Below, one piece after another: positions 46,272 to 55,599 of a stretch of 64,000 bases of DNA; position 1 is the stretch's first letter, and each line of letters begins with the position of its first letter. The notes under the pieces were generated by a model. It saw only the letters and a list, made by a program, of their open reading frames with translations, searched no databases and was not told the DNA's origin. Source of the stretch: Gillisella vitis. GTDB taxonomy: Bacteria; Pseudomonadota; Alphaproteobacteria; Rhizobiales; Rhizobiaceae. The translations under genes were made by a program, and so were the position numbers. The stretch lies in contig NZ_LMVL02000003.1 in assembly GCF_001541345.2 (NCBI RefSeq), positions 620,001-684,000 of the forward strand. Reading direction: 5' to 3'.

Positions 46272-46928
46272 TCAGTCGTGATGGGCTTGCGTCTTCGTGT
46301 AGCGATACTTCAGCAGCCGCATGATCCGGTCGTTGAAATTAACCGCTTCGATGCGATCGAACCGCAACTGGTCAGCGTCGTGTTCCTGCGTTACCTGATC
46401 CGTCAACACTGAGACCTCTTCCTGTAGTTCTTCACAGGAGGTGGCGCTGGGCAGAGCCTTTAACTTTTGATCAAGGTCGCGGGCGTGCTGCACGGCGATT
46501 TCAGCGTGGCGCGATTCATGGCGATTGATATCGGCCGATAGCGTATCCCAGATCAATCCCAGTTGCGGATTGGCCGAATGGCGGTTTTTCCAGCGCGGCA
46601 CAATGACCTTGATGGACACCGTCACCTTGATATTGCCAATGGCACAGCGACCGTCACGGCGAACATAGTCCATGGTGCCGCCAAATCGGATGCGGGTCGC
46701 GCCCGGGTGGCGGGTTCCTGTGCTGACCGTGTGCGGGCCTTTGCGCTCCAGTTCGTGGTCGAGATCAGTCGCTGTCCGTCCGCCAATCGGGAAATAGACG
46801 GTCGATTTGCGGACAATGGTTTCCGCCTGCGCCATGCCTGCCGTGCCGATGACCGCGAATACCATGCCGGAGACAATCACGCGGGAGACGAGCGCGGCAC
46901 AAACCAGAGTGCCTTTTCTTTTGGTCAT
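46272..46928 (-). CDS. DUF922 secreted putative zinc protease
   Basis: From ATG 46928, 218 residues with a signal peptide (VIVSGMVFAVIGTAGMAQA). DUF922 members are described as secreted Zn-dependent proteases; the metal motif here is RHESRHAEIAVQHA (HExxH), with conserved CAIGNIKVTV and TSCEELQEEV cysteines that may pair. Substrate unknown. Starts at 46946 or 47060 are open in frame but lack a ribosome site. Divergent from folP. Confidence 0.8.
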   Translation of the reverse strand: MTKRKGTLVCAALVSRVIVSGMVFAVIGTAGMAQAETIVRKSTVYFPIGGRTATDLDHELERKGPHTVSTGTRHPGATRIRFGGTMDYVRRDGRCAIGNIKVTVSIKVIVPRWKNRHSANPQLGLIWDTLSADINRHESRHAEIAVQHARDLDQKLKALPSATSCEELQEEVSVLTDQVTQEHDADQLRFDRIEAVNFNDRIMRLLKYRYTKTQAHHD

Positions 46929-47207
46929 TGAACGTATCCACGACATTGAACTTGGTCCCGGTTTGAGGCATACAGCGCCGACATCGACTTGATGTGCCAG
47001 CCATTCTGAACAACCCTTGTTTTTCAAGGTGATCTTCACTGCGAATTTCAGCCGTTTCAAGGAAAGGCCGCATAAATCCCCGAACCCGACCGGATTTAAG
47101 GAAATATGCAGCTGGCATAAAGTGTTACGGCCAGTCTAGTTGCCTTGTATATGGCGCCCTGCGTCGTATCCGGCAACGGTCTTTTCTGCAAGGCATGGGG
47201 AAACAGC

Positions 47208-48122
47208 GTGAAGATCTCAAATCAGCAATGGCATCTCGCGCGTGGCCGCAGCCTGACGCTCGGGCCTCAGGCTCGGTTGATGGCGATCGTCAATGTGACA
47301 CCGGATTCATTTTCGGATGGTGGCGCCCATTCCAGCCGTGACGAGGCCCTGCGTTTTGCGCTACAATGTCTCGAGGAGGGTGCCGATATCCTCGATATCG
47401 GCGGCGAATCGACCAGGCCAGGTGCCGATGCCGTCTCTGTCGCCCAGGAACAAGACCGAATCCTGCCGGTCATCGAAGCATTGGCACGCGAAACCAATGC
47501 GCTGATTTCGGTAGATACTTATCGGGCCGAGACCGCGCGGCTGGCACTGGCCGCCGGTGCCCATATCGTCAATGATGTGCATGGTTTGCAGCGTGAGCCG
47601 GAGATTGCCGATGTGGCTGCTGCAGCCGGGGCAGGGCTCTGCATCATGCATACCGGTCGAGGCCGCGACGTGCTGGCCGATCCAATTGCCGATCAGTTGC
47701 TGTTTTTCGAAAGCTCGCTTGCTATCGCCCGTAATGCAGATGTAGCAGCGCAGACGATTGTGCTCGATCCCGGATTCGGTTTTGCCAAGGAAACCGTGGA
47801 GGCCAATATCGGTCTGATGGCGCGCTGTCATGAATTGCTCGATCTTGGCTATCCGCTGTTGGTGGGGACATCGCGCAAGCGCTTCCTCGGCACATTGATC
47901 GGGCGCGACGCCACGGGGACCGGGCGCGACGCGGCGGGGCGCGATGCGGCAACGGCGGCAAGCTCGGTTCTGCTAAGGCTACAGGGGGCTGCCATATTCA
48001 GAGTACATGATGTAAGGACAAATCGCGATGCCTTGGCAGTAGCGGATGCAATGCTAACCATGGCCCCCGATGACGGGCCCGCCGCGCAGGCGCGGCTGCG
48101 GGAAGGACGGATCGATGGCTGA
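47208..48122 (+). CDS. folP: Dihydropteroate synthase FolP
   Basis: Joins p-aminobenzoate to the pterin diphosphate; the sulfonamide target. 304 residues from GTG 47208 (GGGGA upstream). Motifs: IVNVTPDSFSDGG, DIGGESTRPGA, VLDPGFGFAKE, GTSRKRFLG, RVHDV. Between SRKRFLGTLIG and the next helix is a small internal repeat (GRDATGTGRDAAGRDAATAA), encoded by three copies of GGGCGCGA(C/T)GC. First gene of a folP-folB-folK operon with overlapping ends. Confidence 0.96.
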   Translation: MKISNQQWHLARGRSLTLGPQARLMAIVNVTPDSFSDGGAHSSRDEALRFALQCLEEGADILDIGGESTRPGADAVSVAQEQDRILPVIEALARETNALISVDTYRAETARLALAAGAHIVNDVHGLQREPEIADVAAAAGAGLCIMHTGRGRDVLADPIADQLLFFESSLAIARNADVAAQTIVLDPGFGFAKETVEANIGLMARCHELLDLGYPLLVGTSRKRFLGTLIGRDATGTGRDAAGRDAATAASSVLLRLQGAAIFRVHDVRTNRDALAVADAMLTMAPDDGPAAQARLREGRIDG

Positions 48123-48483
48123 GACCTATACAATCACACTGAAGAATTGCGGGTTTTTCGCCCGGCACGGCCTGCATGAGCAGGAGAAATTTCTGGGCCA
48201 GCGGTTTTTCATCGATGCCGAACTGGAGCTGCGGTTTTCTTCGGCTCTGGAAACCGATGAACTGGCTGGAACGGTGGATTATGGCGTAGCCTTCAACCTC
48301 ATCGAAGAAATCGTCACCGGCAAGCGGCGTTATCTGATCGAGGCTTTGGCGCTGGATATCGCCAAATCGCTCTGTGAGAGGTTCGAACAGATTCTGCGTG
48401 CGAAAATCACTGTGCGCAAGCCGAGCGCGCCGATTACCGGCATGCTCGATTATGTCGAGGTTTCCGTTGACCATCATCGATAA
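48115..48483 (+). CDS. folB: Dihydroneopterin aldolase FolB
   Basis: Splits dihydroneopterin to hydroxymethyl-dihydropterin. 122 residues from ATG 48115, overlapping folP by 8 nt. Family features: LKNCGFFARHGLHEQEKFLG, the active-site Glu region, VDYGVAFNLIEE, LIEALALDIA and RKPSAPI. Its end overlaps folK. Confidence 0.96.
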   Translation: MAETYTITLKNCGFFARHGLHEQEKFLGQRFFIDAELELRFSSALETDELAGTVDYGVAFNLIEEIVTGKRRYLIEALALDIAKSLCERFEQILRAKITVRKPSAPITGMLDYVEVSVDHHR

Positions 48484-48994
48484 GCGCGCCCCGGTGATCG
48501 CAGCGCTCGGGCTGGGTGGCAATATCGGCGATCCGGCGCATGCCATGGCAGCAGCATTGAAAGCCCTGGATGAGCGCCCGGATTGTACGGTGTTGGCGGT
48601 CTCGCGGCTTTACCGCACGCCGCCCTGGGGGAAGCTGGATCAGGCGGATTTCTTCAATAGCTGCGCGCTGGTGCGCACCACATTGCCGCCATCCGCGCTG
48701 CTTTCGGTCTGTCTGGAACTTGAGCGTGTGATGAAACGCGAGCGTCGGGAGCGTTGGGGCCCGCGCACGCTCGATATCGACATTCTGCTCTACGGTGACC
48801 AAACTATCGAGGAGGATCACCTGTCAATCCCGCATCCGCGCATGGTGCAGCGAGCTTTCGTCCTTCAGCCGCTCTGCGATATCGGCAGCGACCTCGTGGT
48901 AGAGGGCAGATCGGTGGCAGATTGGCTAGGGCAGGCGGACGCCCATGATATCGTCGTCGCCGATACCGATCCACTCTGGTGGAAGAGGACCTGA
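48452..48994 (+). CDS. folK: 2-amino-4-hydroxy-6-hydroxymethyldihydropteridine diphosphokinase FolK
   Basis: Transfers pyrophosphate from ATP to the pterin before FolP acts. 180 residues from ATG 48452 (MSRFPLTIID); a TTG at 48467 has a better ribosome site (GAGG, 7 nt) and may be the true start. Motifs: ALGLGGNIGDP, YRTPPWGKLDQADFFNS, ERWGPRTLDIDILLYG, IPHPRMVQRAFVLQPL. Overlaps the folB end and is followed by a hairpin. Confidence 0.96.
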   Translation: MSRFPLTIIDKRAPVIAALGLGGNIGDPAHAMAAALKALDERPDCTVLAVSRLYRTPPWGKLDQADFFNSCALVRTTLPPSALLSVCLELERVMKRERRERWGPRTLDIDILLYGDQTIEEDHLSIPHPRMVQRAFVLQPLCDIGSDLVVEGRSVADWLGQADAHDIVVADTDPLWWKRT

Positions 48995-49000
48995 ATGCAA

Positions 49001-49029
49001 AAACCCGGCAATCTCTCGATGCCGGGTTT
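49001..49029. terminator. Bidirectional terminator hairpin after folK
   Basis: Perfect 10-bp stem AAACCCGGCA / TGCCGGGTTT, loop ATCTCTCGA, between convergent genes; short T-runs on both strands. Confidence 0.75.
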
Positions 49030-49058
49030 GAAAACTGTTACCGCCATTGAAAGTCAGT

Positions 49059-49607
49059 TTATTTCTTGATTGAGCCGACGGCCAACTGGTCAACCTGGCG
49101 GTTGAGCCGCAAACCAATGACCGGGATCATCCGGTCTTCGACCTTGACGGAAATAGTGACGTTCATGGCCTTTTCGTCTTCGATGCTGGCCACCATCGCG
49201 CCGTTCAGTTTGGCGCGGTTGATGCCCATGACCACCTTATCGCCATTCACCTGGCCGGAGATGATGTCGAGGCCCTTGCCTTCCGCACCGTCGAGGAACT
49301 GGCCGCTATAGGCGCCGCCCTTCATTGAAATCACCGCATTCATCGGCTGGGAAAACACGCCGACCCGGCACGTCCCGCCCAGCTTGATGCCAGCCTCTGC
49401 ACCTTCGACAGGCTCACCCGTCAGATTGCAATTGAATTTTGTACCCTTGTACTTTCCAGCGACGATTTCGCCGGGTCCGCTCCAGACGCCGGAAACGGAT
49501 TCGAAGAACTGGCGATCCTTCTGGGCAGCATCGGCAACGCCTGCCGGAAGGGCAATGGCGCAGGCAACGGCAAAACTGCCGAGTAGCAAAGAGAAACGGT
49601 GCGGCAT
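49059..49607 (-). CDS. Secreted protein of unknown function
   Basis: A 182-residue protein with a signal peptide (LLLGSFAVACAIALPAGVADA). The mature part is beta-rich (GVWSGPGEIVAGKYKGTKFNC, AVISMKGGAYSGQFLDGAEG) with two cysteines (FNCNLTG, GTCRVG) that may form a disulfide. This looks like a lipocalin-like or beta-barrel periplasmic protein common in rhizobia, but I cannot name it. No catalytic motif seen. Confidence 0.7.
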   Translation of the reverse strand: MPHRFSLLLGSFAVACAIALPAGVADAAQKDRQFFESVSGVWSGPGEIVAGKYKGTKFNCNLTGEPVEGAEAGIKLGGTCRVGVFSQPMNAVISMKGGAYSGQFLDGAEGKGLDIISGQVNGDKVVMGINRAKLNGAMVASIEDEKAMNVTISVKVEDRMIPVIGLRLNRQVDQLAVGSIKK

Positions 49608-49759
49608 CGGCTTTCCTTGGCGTAATCGACGAACACTTGGTTGCTGATTTATAATGCCAGGATGGTTAATATTTCCTTAGTTGCCACGGTTTCAATGCGG
49701 TTTGCGCCCTTTATCCCACAAGAGATGTCTTGAAGAAGGTTTTTCTGAATTTGTAAGGT

Positions 49760-50857
49760 TTACAATGCTTTGCTGTCGGGAGTGATGGCCGGTTTTAGCG
49801 CTGGCATAAAGTCTCCAATGCCTGGACGTCTTAACGCTTTGAACTCCAGGGGTCGGCAGAGGTCCATGGCGGCAATACCGATTCTCGCCGTCATCAGCCC
49901 GTTGATCACCCCTTCGCCAAGCCGTGCCGACAGCCGTGAGGCAAGGCCGTGACCCAGAACTTGTTGGGCAAGGCCATCGCCAATGGCAATCGATCCGGTC
50001 ACGGCCAGATGGGCAAAGACATCGCGCAAGAGCCTCAACATGCCGATGGAGCCGGGGCGGCCTCCATAAAGTTCGGCCATGGCGCGCACCAGACGCACCA
50101 CTTCAAACAGCACATAGGCAAGATCGACAAGGGCGCGTGGGCTGACGGCGGTGACCACAGACACCCGCTTTGAGGCATTGATAATCAGGCTTCGCGCTTT
50201 GGCATCCAGAGGTCCCAACAATTCCCGCTCGGCCAAGGCAATCAGATGCGGGGCATCGATAATGTCGTTTTCCGCAGCCTTCAACACGCTCCGGCCTCGC
50301 GCGGTTTCCGCCCGGTGCTGGGTCAGGTCTTCGACCTCCTTGACCAGTTTGCGTGCTTCACTGGCTGTACCCTGCAAGGAAAGTACGCTGGCGCGCTGTT
50401 TAATGGCCTGCACGGCATTCAGCCGGTAAATGCCGGCCAGTTCCCGGATCACCACGACTGTCAGCGCCAATAGGCCGATGCCCAGCAACGTTAGCGCAGT
50501 ATAGCCAAGCCAGTCGGCGCGGGTGAAAAGATCGCGGATCAGATCGTCGATCCAGAGACCGATGGCGAAGGAGGCAAGCGCGCCGAATGCTGCACCGGCA
50601 AGCTTGCCGAAGGAAAAGCGGCGCTTGGCGGGTCTTGCAATTGGAACGATGGCCTCGTCTTCGCTCAAGCCTGCCAGGAACGGGTCTTCAGCATCGGGCG
50701 TGATCGTCACATTGGCATCGAAACTTTTCGGCGCGCGCCTTTGCGGCTCCGGCGCCTCGACAAAAGGCGGGCGGGCAGGGGAGGAAGATGGTTCCTCAAG
50801 CGAAAAGGCCGCAGGCCTGCGTGGCATCGGGTGTTGATCTTTTGGTGTTTCGCTCAT
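49760..50857 (-). CDS. ycjF: YcjF-like membrane protein (TIGR01620/DUF697)
   Basis: A 365-residue inner-membrane protein: disordered Pro-rich N-terminus (about 1-80), two membrane segments (FGALASFAIGLWIDDLI and ALTLLGIGLLALTVVVI), then a DUF697 domain (SVVTAVSPRALVDLAYVLFE, YGGRPGSIGMLRLLRDVFAH, RIGIAAMDLCRPLEF). Its ATG overlaps the ycjX stop (ATGA). The YcjX-YcjF pair is linked to stress responses in several bacteria; its exact job is unknown. Confidence 0.9.
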   Translation of the reverse strand: MSETPKDQHPMPRRPAAFSLEEPSSSPARPPFVEAPEPQRRAPKSFDANVTITPDAEDPFLAGLSEDEAIVPIARPAKRRFSFGKLAGAAFGALASFAIGLWIDDLIRDLFTRADWLGYTALTLLGIGLLALTVVVIRELAGIYRLNAVQAIKQRASVLSLQGTASEARKLVKEVEDLTQHRAETARGRSVLKAAENDIIDAPHLIALAERELLGPLDAKARSLIINASKRVSVVTAVSPRALVDLAYVLFEVVRLVRAMAELYGGRPGSIGMLRLLRDVFAHLAVTGSIAIGDGLAQQVLGHGLASRLSARLGEGVINGLMTARIGIAAMDLCRPLEFKALRRPGIGDFMPALKPAITPDSKAL

Positions 50858-52323
50858 GCCAGACGGTCTCCGAGGAGAAATTGCAGGGCGCGGTCGAGCC
50901 TGATGTGCGGAATGGACAGCTTTATGCCGCCGCCAGTTTCGTCCAGTTCCGGCGGGCGAAACCGGATAATGTTGAGATCCGGCCCGGTGTCTTTTCCGGA
51001 TTTTGCCGCGTGAAACAGGCTTTCGATATTATCCGGCAGGTCGCCGGGAAAGACCGCTGTCTTGCGGTTGCCATCGAAGCGCTCATTGCCGATGGTTTCA
51101 CCCTGCATCGGCGTGCCGACAACGACTGGCAGCAGATGACCATCCTGCTTGACGGTTGCCTCGCGCGTTGCCCGCACCGAGGCCAGGGCAACCACTTCGA
51201 TGCCCGCGCCCGCCATGCCGATGGAAGTGATCGCCCCATCCACCAGGCGTCTGGTGACGGCCTGCAATTGCTCATGGCTTTCATGGTGCAAATGATCGGC
51301 CTTGGTGGCGGCCACCAGAACCTTGTCTATCCGCCGTCCAAGCAGACCCCGTAGCCAGCTGGAACTGCCAGGGCGAAAACAGGTCAGCACATCGGCCAGC
51401 GCCCGTTCCAGATCCTGCACGGCTTCCGGTCCGCGATTGATGGCCTGAAGCGCATCCACAAGAACGATTTGTCGGTCGAGGCGGGCGAAATGTTCACGGA
51501 AGAACGGTTTGACCACCACGCTTTTGTAGGATTCGAAACGCCGTTCCATCATGGCGCGGAGCGAACCCCTGACGATCTTGGTGTCCGGCTTCAGCGCCAG
51601 CGGTGCAAAGGTCAGCGCAGGCGATCCATCGAGATCGCCCGGCATCAGGAACCGGCCAGGCGGCAGCGTCGAAAGCGACCGCTCGTCGGCCTTGCAGGCT
51701 TTTAGATAGTCGGCAAAGGCCTCCGCCAATTGACGGGCCGTGGTTTCGTCGGCGGGTGCGTCCGGATCGACCCGGTTTGCCAATCCCAGCCAGCGCGCCG
51801 ACAATTCCTTGCGGATACCGGTTTGGGCCAGTTCCACCGTATTGCGGCTGAAGGTCTCATAATCCTGAGCGAGAAGCGGCAGATCCAGCAGCCATTCGCC
51901 GGGATAATCGACGATATCAATGGCGAGCTTGCCGGAGGAAAATATTCGGCCCCAGCTGCTGGCACTCTGATATTCCACCACCAGCCGCAGTTCTGAAATG
52001 GCCCGGGTAGAACCCGGCCAAACCCGATCGCGGACCAGAGCGCGAATATGGTCTTCATATTGAAAGCGCGGCACGGCGTCATCCGGCTGCGGCTCCAGCG
52101 TGACGCGGGAAATCCGGCCTGATTGCAACGGCTCAAACAAGGGCAGGCGACCGCCATTCAGCAGATTATGAACCAGCGATGAGATGAAGACGGTTTTGCC
52201 GGCCCGCGACAGGCCCGTGACCCCTAGACGGATCGTTGGATACAGCAGGTTCGAGGCCCGGTCGGCAAGATTGTCGAGCGCGATGCGGGTCTCGTCTGTA
52301 AAACTGGTCATGGATGGCGGCAC
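50854..52323 (-). CDS. ycjX: YcjX-family GTPase-like ATPase
   Basis: A 489-residue P-loop protein with Walker A GLSRAGKTVF, IDIVDYPGEW (Walker B region, DxPG), and ATKADHLHH (TKxD-type base motif). It is the YcjX family (DUF463), found together with YcjF. In-frame ATG at 52311 is an alternative start. Likely transcribed from sixA through ycjX to ycjF on the minus strand, although 150 bp separate sixA and ycjX. Confidence 0.93.
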   Translation of the reverse strand: MPPSMTSFTDETRIALDNLADRASNLLYPTIRLGVTGLSRAGKTVFISSLVHNLLNGGRLPLFEPLQSGRISRVTLEPQPDDAVPRFQYEDHIRALVRDRVWPGSTRAISELRLVVEYQSASSWGRIFSSGKLAIDIVDYPGEWLLDLPLLAQDYETFSRNTVELAQTGIRKELSARWLGLANRVDPDAPADETTARQLAEAFADYLKACKADERSLSTLPPGRFLMPGDLDGSPALTFAPLALKPDTKIVRGSLRAMMERRFESYKSVVVKPFFREHFARLDRQIVLVDALQAINRGPEAVQDLERALADVLTCFRPGSSSWLRGLLGRRIDKVLVAATKADHLHHESHEQLQAVTRRLVDGAITSIGMAGAGIEVVALASVRATREATVKQDGHLLPVVVGTPMQGETIGNERFDGNRKTAVFPGDLPDNIESLFHAAKSGKDTGPDLNIIRFRPPELDETGGGIKLSIPHIRLDRALQFLLGDRLA

Positions 52324-52473
52324 TGGGCAATGGTCCTGTTGTTTGCCTGCATATAGGGTGTGCGCCAGCGGATTGAAGGCCCAGCGAATTGAAGGCTTGA
52401 GTCTAAGACCGTTGCGTCAGACCGCTTACGCCCTTGCTACGAGCGCCTTTGCCATATCCGCTTTTGTGGCCCT

Positions 52474-52974
52474 TCAGGGCTGAAGAAAATCCACAAGCTG
52501 CCATCGGCTGGGGGTGTCTGCTGCGTCGATAATCGCCAGTCCGCCCGCCGGATAGCCCTGCGGAATGGTATTGGCCAATACCTGTTCGCCGATCAACACA
52601 TGAAGACATTCCTCGATTGCCGGATTATGGCCGAGCAGCATGATCGACCCCTGCTGGGAAGAGGAGTGCAGGATTTCCAGATAGGTCTCGGCGCCACCGT
52701 TATAAAGCGCATCGACATAGCGGATTTCCACATCCTGGGCGCACATGCTGCGGCGCACGGCATCGGCAGTCTGCCGGCATCTGGCAGCCGTCGAACAGAT
52801 CACCAGATCGGGACGGTAGCCTTTGTCGGCAGCCATATCGGTTATCAACTCGGCATGGGCGTAACCCGTATTGCTCAAGGGTCTGTCGAAATCCTTTTGC
52901 CCGGCGCCAGGCCAATCGGCGGCGGCATGCCGCATGAGATAGATCCGGAAAGGCTTGGAGACGGTGACGGTCAT
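52474..52974 (-). CDS. SixA-like phosphohistidine phosphatase
   Basis: A 166-residue histidine phosphatase superfamily protein: catalytic LMRHAAADW (RHA as in SixA instead of RHG), DFDRPLSNTG, ICSTAARCRQTA and second His in LLGHNPAIEE. SixA removes phosphate from histidine phosphotransfer domains or from the nitrogen phosphotransferase system; its target here is unknown. Divergent from dksA. Confidence 0.88.
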   Translation of the reverse strand: MTVTVSKPFRIYLMRHAAADWPGAGQKDFDRPLSNTGYAHAELITDMAADKGYRPDLVICSTAARCRQTADAVRRSMCAQDVEIRYVDALYNGGAETYLEILHSSSQQGSIMLLGHNPAIEECLHVLIGEQVLANTIPQGYPAGGLAIIDAADTPSRWQLVDFLQP

Positions 52975-53192
52975 GCAGATGGTGTCCGTTGGATCGAAGC
53001 CTTACCTATCCCGCCAGTTCATGTGGCGTCAACAGCATGGGTTGTAGCGTCTGGAAGAGGTATGTGACCCGGCTGGAGGCGCTTGGTGTAAACCTTTGTC
53101 AAGGGGTTCTGCGACAAATAAGCCACACAGGCGAAAAACGATGAAAAAATAGTCCTTTAGCTGATTTTTATGACAGATTTAAAAATCAAGGA

Positions 53193-53210
53193 AAGCCTTG
53201 AGTAAGGCTT
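53193..53210 (+). promoter_or_regulatory. Hairpin in the dksA leader
   Basis: AAGCCTT / AAGGCTT arms with a GAGT loop, about 60 nt before the dksA start. It could affect dksA translation or mRNA stability; no known leader type recognised. Confidence 0.35.
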
Positions 53211-53270
53211 GAATGCGACCTTTTCAAAGTATATACGTCCGCCATTGAGATGTTCTTCAGGAGAATCGCG

Positions 53271-53690
53271 TTGAGTGAGAAGATCAATCTTAGCGACTAT
53301 GTGCTCTCGGATGACGACGAGTTCATGAACGCGAACCAGCGAGCTTATTTTCGCGCCAAGTTGATCGCTTGGAAAAATGACATCCTGCGTGAGGCAAGGG
53401 AAACCCTTGGCCATCTCGCGGAAGAGAGTGCCAATCACCCTGACCTGGCAGACCGGGCATCTTCGGAAACCGACCGCGCAATCGAGCTTCGGGCGCGTGA
53501 CCGGCAGCGCAAGCTGATTTCCAAGATCGATGCTGCGTTGCAACGGATCGATGATGGCACCTACGGCTATTGCGAGGAAACCGGCGAGCCAATTGGCTTG
53601 AAGCGCCTCGACGCCCGCCCGATCGCGACCCTGTCGATTGAAGCGCAGGAACGCCACGAGCGGCGCGAAAAAGTCTATCGCGACGAATAG
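53271..53690 (+). CDS. dksA: RNA polymerase-binding transcription factor DksA
   Basis: Works with ppGpp in the secondary channel of RNA polymerase. 139 residues from TTG 53271 (AGGAG 8 nt upstream; MSEKINLSDYVLSDDDEFMN). The coiled-coil tip and the TraR/DksA finger region are clear: DDGTYGYCEETGEPIGLKRL followed by DARPIATLSIEAQERHE. Only the first of the four zinc cysteines remains, as in other alphaproteobacterial DksA proteins I recall, so zinc is probably not bound. An in-frame ATG at 53250 has no ribosome site. Confidence 0.93.
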   Translation: MSEKINLSDYVLSDDDEFMNANQRAYFRAKLIAWKNDILREARETLGHLAEESANHPDLADRASSETDRAIELRARDRQRKLISKIDAALQRIDDGTYGYCEETGEPIGLKRLDARPIATLSIEAQERHERREKVYRDE

Positions 53691-54111
53691 ACTTAAAATA
53701 GGCAGCGCAGGGTTCAGAGGCAAAGGCACGCAGTGATTTTGCGTGCGGCTTCTGTGCAAGGGACGCATGACTAAGCGCAAGCGTACCGTAGCCGGTAGGA
53801 CGCGGCGCTGAAACCCGTAACGCCCGCCTATGCGGTTGTTTTGTTAGAGTGGCGTATTTCGTTTCGGTAGACTGTTGAATATTTTCCAGATCATCGTACG
53901 TCGATGCAAAGCCTTTTGCATGAGCCTGTCCGCCACAGTGGCCTGTTGAGGTACATGGCGGCGGAGTCGATTATGTATGAAATGCCCCTAGGATATTATG
54001 CGTATTAATGCATATAGACGTTGCCCCCTCTTTAGAGAGTGTCAGAGGCCAACTATCCTTGATGCGGTTATCTTTCGGAAAAATCAGGCTCCCTCTTCCC
54101 TAAGGCGAACT
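53691..54111. other. Intergenic between convergent dksA and FliO-like genes
   Basis: About 420 bp without a supported gene. A weak hairpin CCGC / GCGG near 53823-53834 is followed by TTGTTTTGTT and may end dksA transcription. Such length between convergent genes leaves room for a small RNA or short ORF, but I see none I can support. Confidence 0.45.
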
Positions 54112-55599
54112 CTAATTCTTGCGCGGAGCGCCCATTTCACCGAAAATCCGGGCGATTTCGTCCTGCAAATTGCCTTCCTTCGGTGCGGGGTCGGATGTCA
54201 CCGTGGCTTGCGGATTGGCACCGGGCGGCGTTCTGATCGGCGCAATGGCGCGTGCAACCGGTGGCTCAACAGTCGGTTTCGGGCGCGCAGCTGGCTGGGT
54301 CAGAATTTCGCCGTCGAGGATTTTTTCAAATTCACTTTTCAGCGTGTCGAGGTCCGGCACGGAATCTTCCTGCGGGGTTTTCTCGGCAGCAGGTTCAGGT
54401 GACAGGTCGATCTCTTCGGGTGGTGTAGGGCTCTTGTAGCGATCTGCGGAAAAAGGTTCGACCCGTGTCTTCAATACCCGTTCGCGGGCAGCATCCAGCA
54501 GCAGACTGGCCTCCTGCGGGGATGTCGTCGCGGGCGCAACCCGAGGCTCTGAAACCGGCATCGACACGTCGACGGGCTTGATCGCCACCATGGGCGGGTC
54601 AATGTCCGGTGCGGTATCAGCCGGAGCCTCGTTGCGACCAGCGCTCGATGGCGAGCTGATAACCGGCGCCGCAGAAGGTCGTGGCGATGAAACAGCGGTC
54701 ACAGGCTCGGCGGTGATGGTCTCGGTTGACCGAGGCTCGGCTCTGACATTCGACGCCATCGGGATTTCCGGGGCCACCGCCGTAGACACAGGTTCCTGGG
54801 CTGTTTGCCGGTTCTCGGCCTGCGCTGCCGCCTGGGTTTCAGCGACTGGAGCCTTTGCTGGTTGAACCTGCGGTGTTTGAACCTGCTGTGGCGGAATCTG
54901 GGGGGCGGGCGGTTGCGGCGGGCGTTCTACGTTCTGTGGACGCTGAATAGTGTCTTCAGGTTTGGGCTTTAGCGCGGCGGGGGCCAGCACCGGCTTTTGC
55001 CCAAGGGGCTGTGGGGCAGGTGGTGCGGGCATTGCCTGGGCAGCAGCGGATACAGTGTCCTGGGCCGGAGCCGCAGCAACCGGTCTAACTGCCGGTTTCT
55101 GAGGTGGTGCAGAGACTGGCTGCGGACGCGGCTCTTGTCGGGTCGGTTGGGTTTCCAGCCGTGATGGCGGGGTCTGCAAGGCGGCTTGCGCCGTCAGTTC
55201 GGCATCCTTGGTCTGGCGTGAGGCCAGCGCTGCCAATTCCTGAGCCTTGAGGAGCTCCTGGTTTCTGGCAAGTGCCTCGTTGGCGGCAAGCTCTCCGGCC
55301 AGATAGGCCTTCGGCTCGCCAATACCGCTTTCGACCACGATATCGGTTGGGCCGCCGATCAGGATGAGATGTTCGATATTGTCGCGGCGAATCAGCACAA
55401 GCCGGCGGCGAGCATCCACGGCGGCGGCATCCAGCACCTGCAAGCGTGGTTGGCGATTGCGCCCACCGCGCACGAAGGGCGATGGAGCGCGGTTTTTAAG
55501 GATCCACAATATCACGACCAGCATGGCGAGGGCGAGAAACACCCCGCCAGCGGCAATCAGGAAGCGGCTGCCATAGGCGTTGAGAATATCGTCCATCAT
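54112..55599 (-). CDS. FliO-like membrane protein with long Pro/Ala-rich tail
   Basis: A 495-residue protein from ATG 55599 (GGAGA upstream). One membrane segment (FLIAAGGVFLALAMLVVILWIL), then a short conserved domain like FliO (RLQVLDAAAVDARRRLVLIRRDNIEHLILIGG, VVESGI), then some 330 residues of low-complexity Pro/Ala/Gln/Glu sequence, and a conserved helical end (GNLQDEIARIFGEMG). No other flagellar gene is near, so a flagellar export role is not supported by context. Divergent from cckA, an arrangement I recall from other Rhizobiales. Confidence 0.75.
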   Translation of the reverse strand: MMDDILNAYGSRFLIAAGGVFLALAMLVVILWILKNRAPSPFVRGGRNRQPRLQVLDAAAVDARRRLVLIRRDNIEHLILIGGPTDIVVESGIGEPKAYLAGELAANEALARNQELLKAQELAALASRQTKDAELTAQAALQTPPSRLETQPTRQEPRPQPVSAPPQKPAVRPVAAAPAQDTVSAAAQAMPAPPAPQPLGQKPVLAPAALKPKPEDTIQRPQNVERPPQPPAPQIPPQQVQTPQVQPAKAPVAETQAAAQAENRQTAQEPVSTAVAPEIPMASNVRAEPRSTETITAEPVTAVSSPRPSAAPVISSPSSAGRNEAPADTAPDIDPPMVAIKPVDVSMPVSEPRVAPATTSPQEASLLLDAARERVLKTRVEPFSADRYKSPTPPEEIDLSPEPAAEKTPQEDSVPDLDTLKSEFEKILDGEILTQPAARPKPTVEPPVARAIAPIRTPPGANPQATVTSDPAPKEGNLQDEIARIFGEMGAPRKN

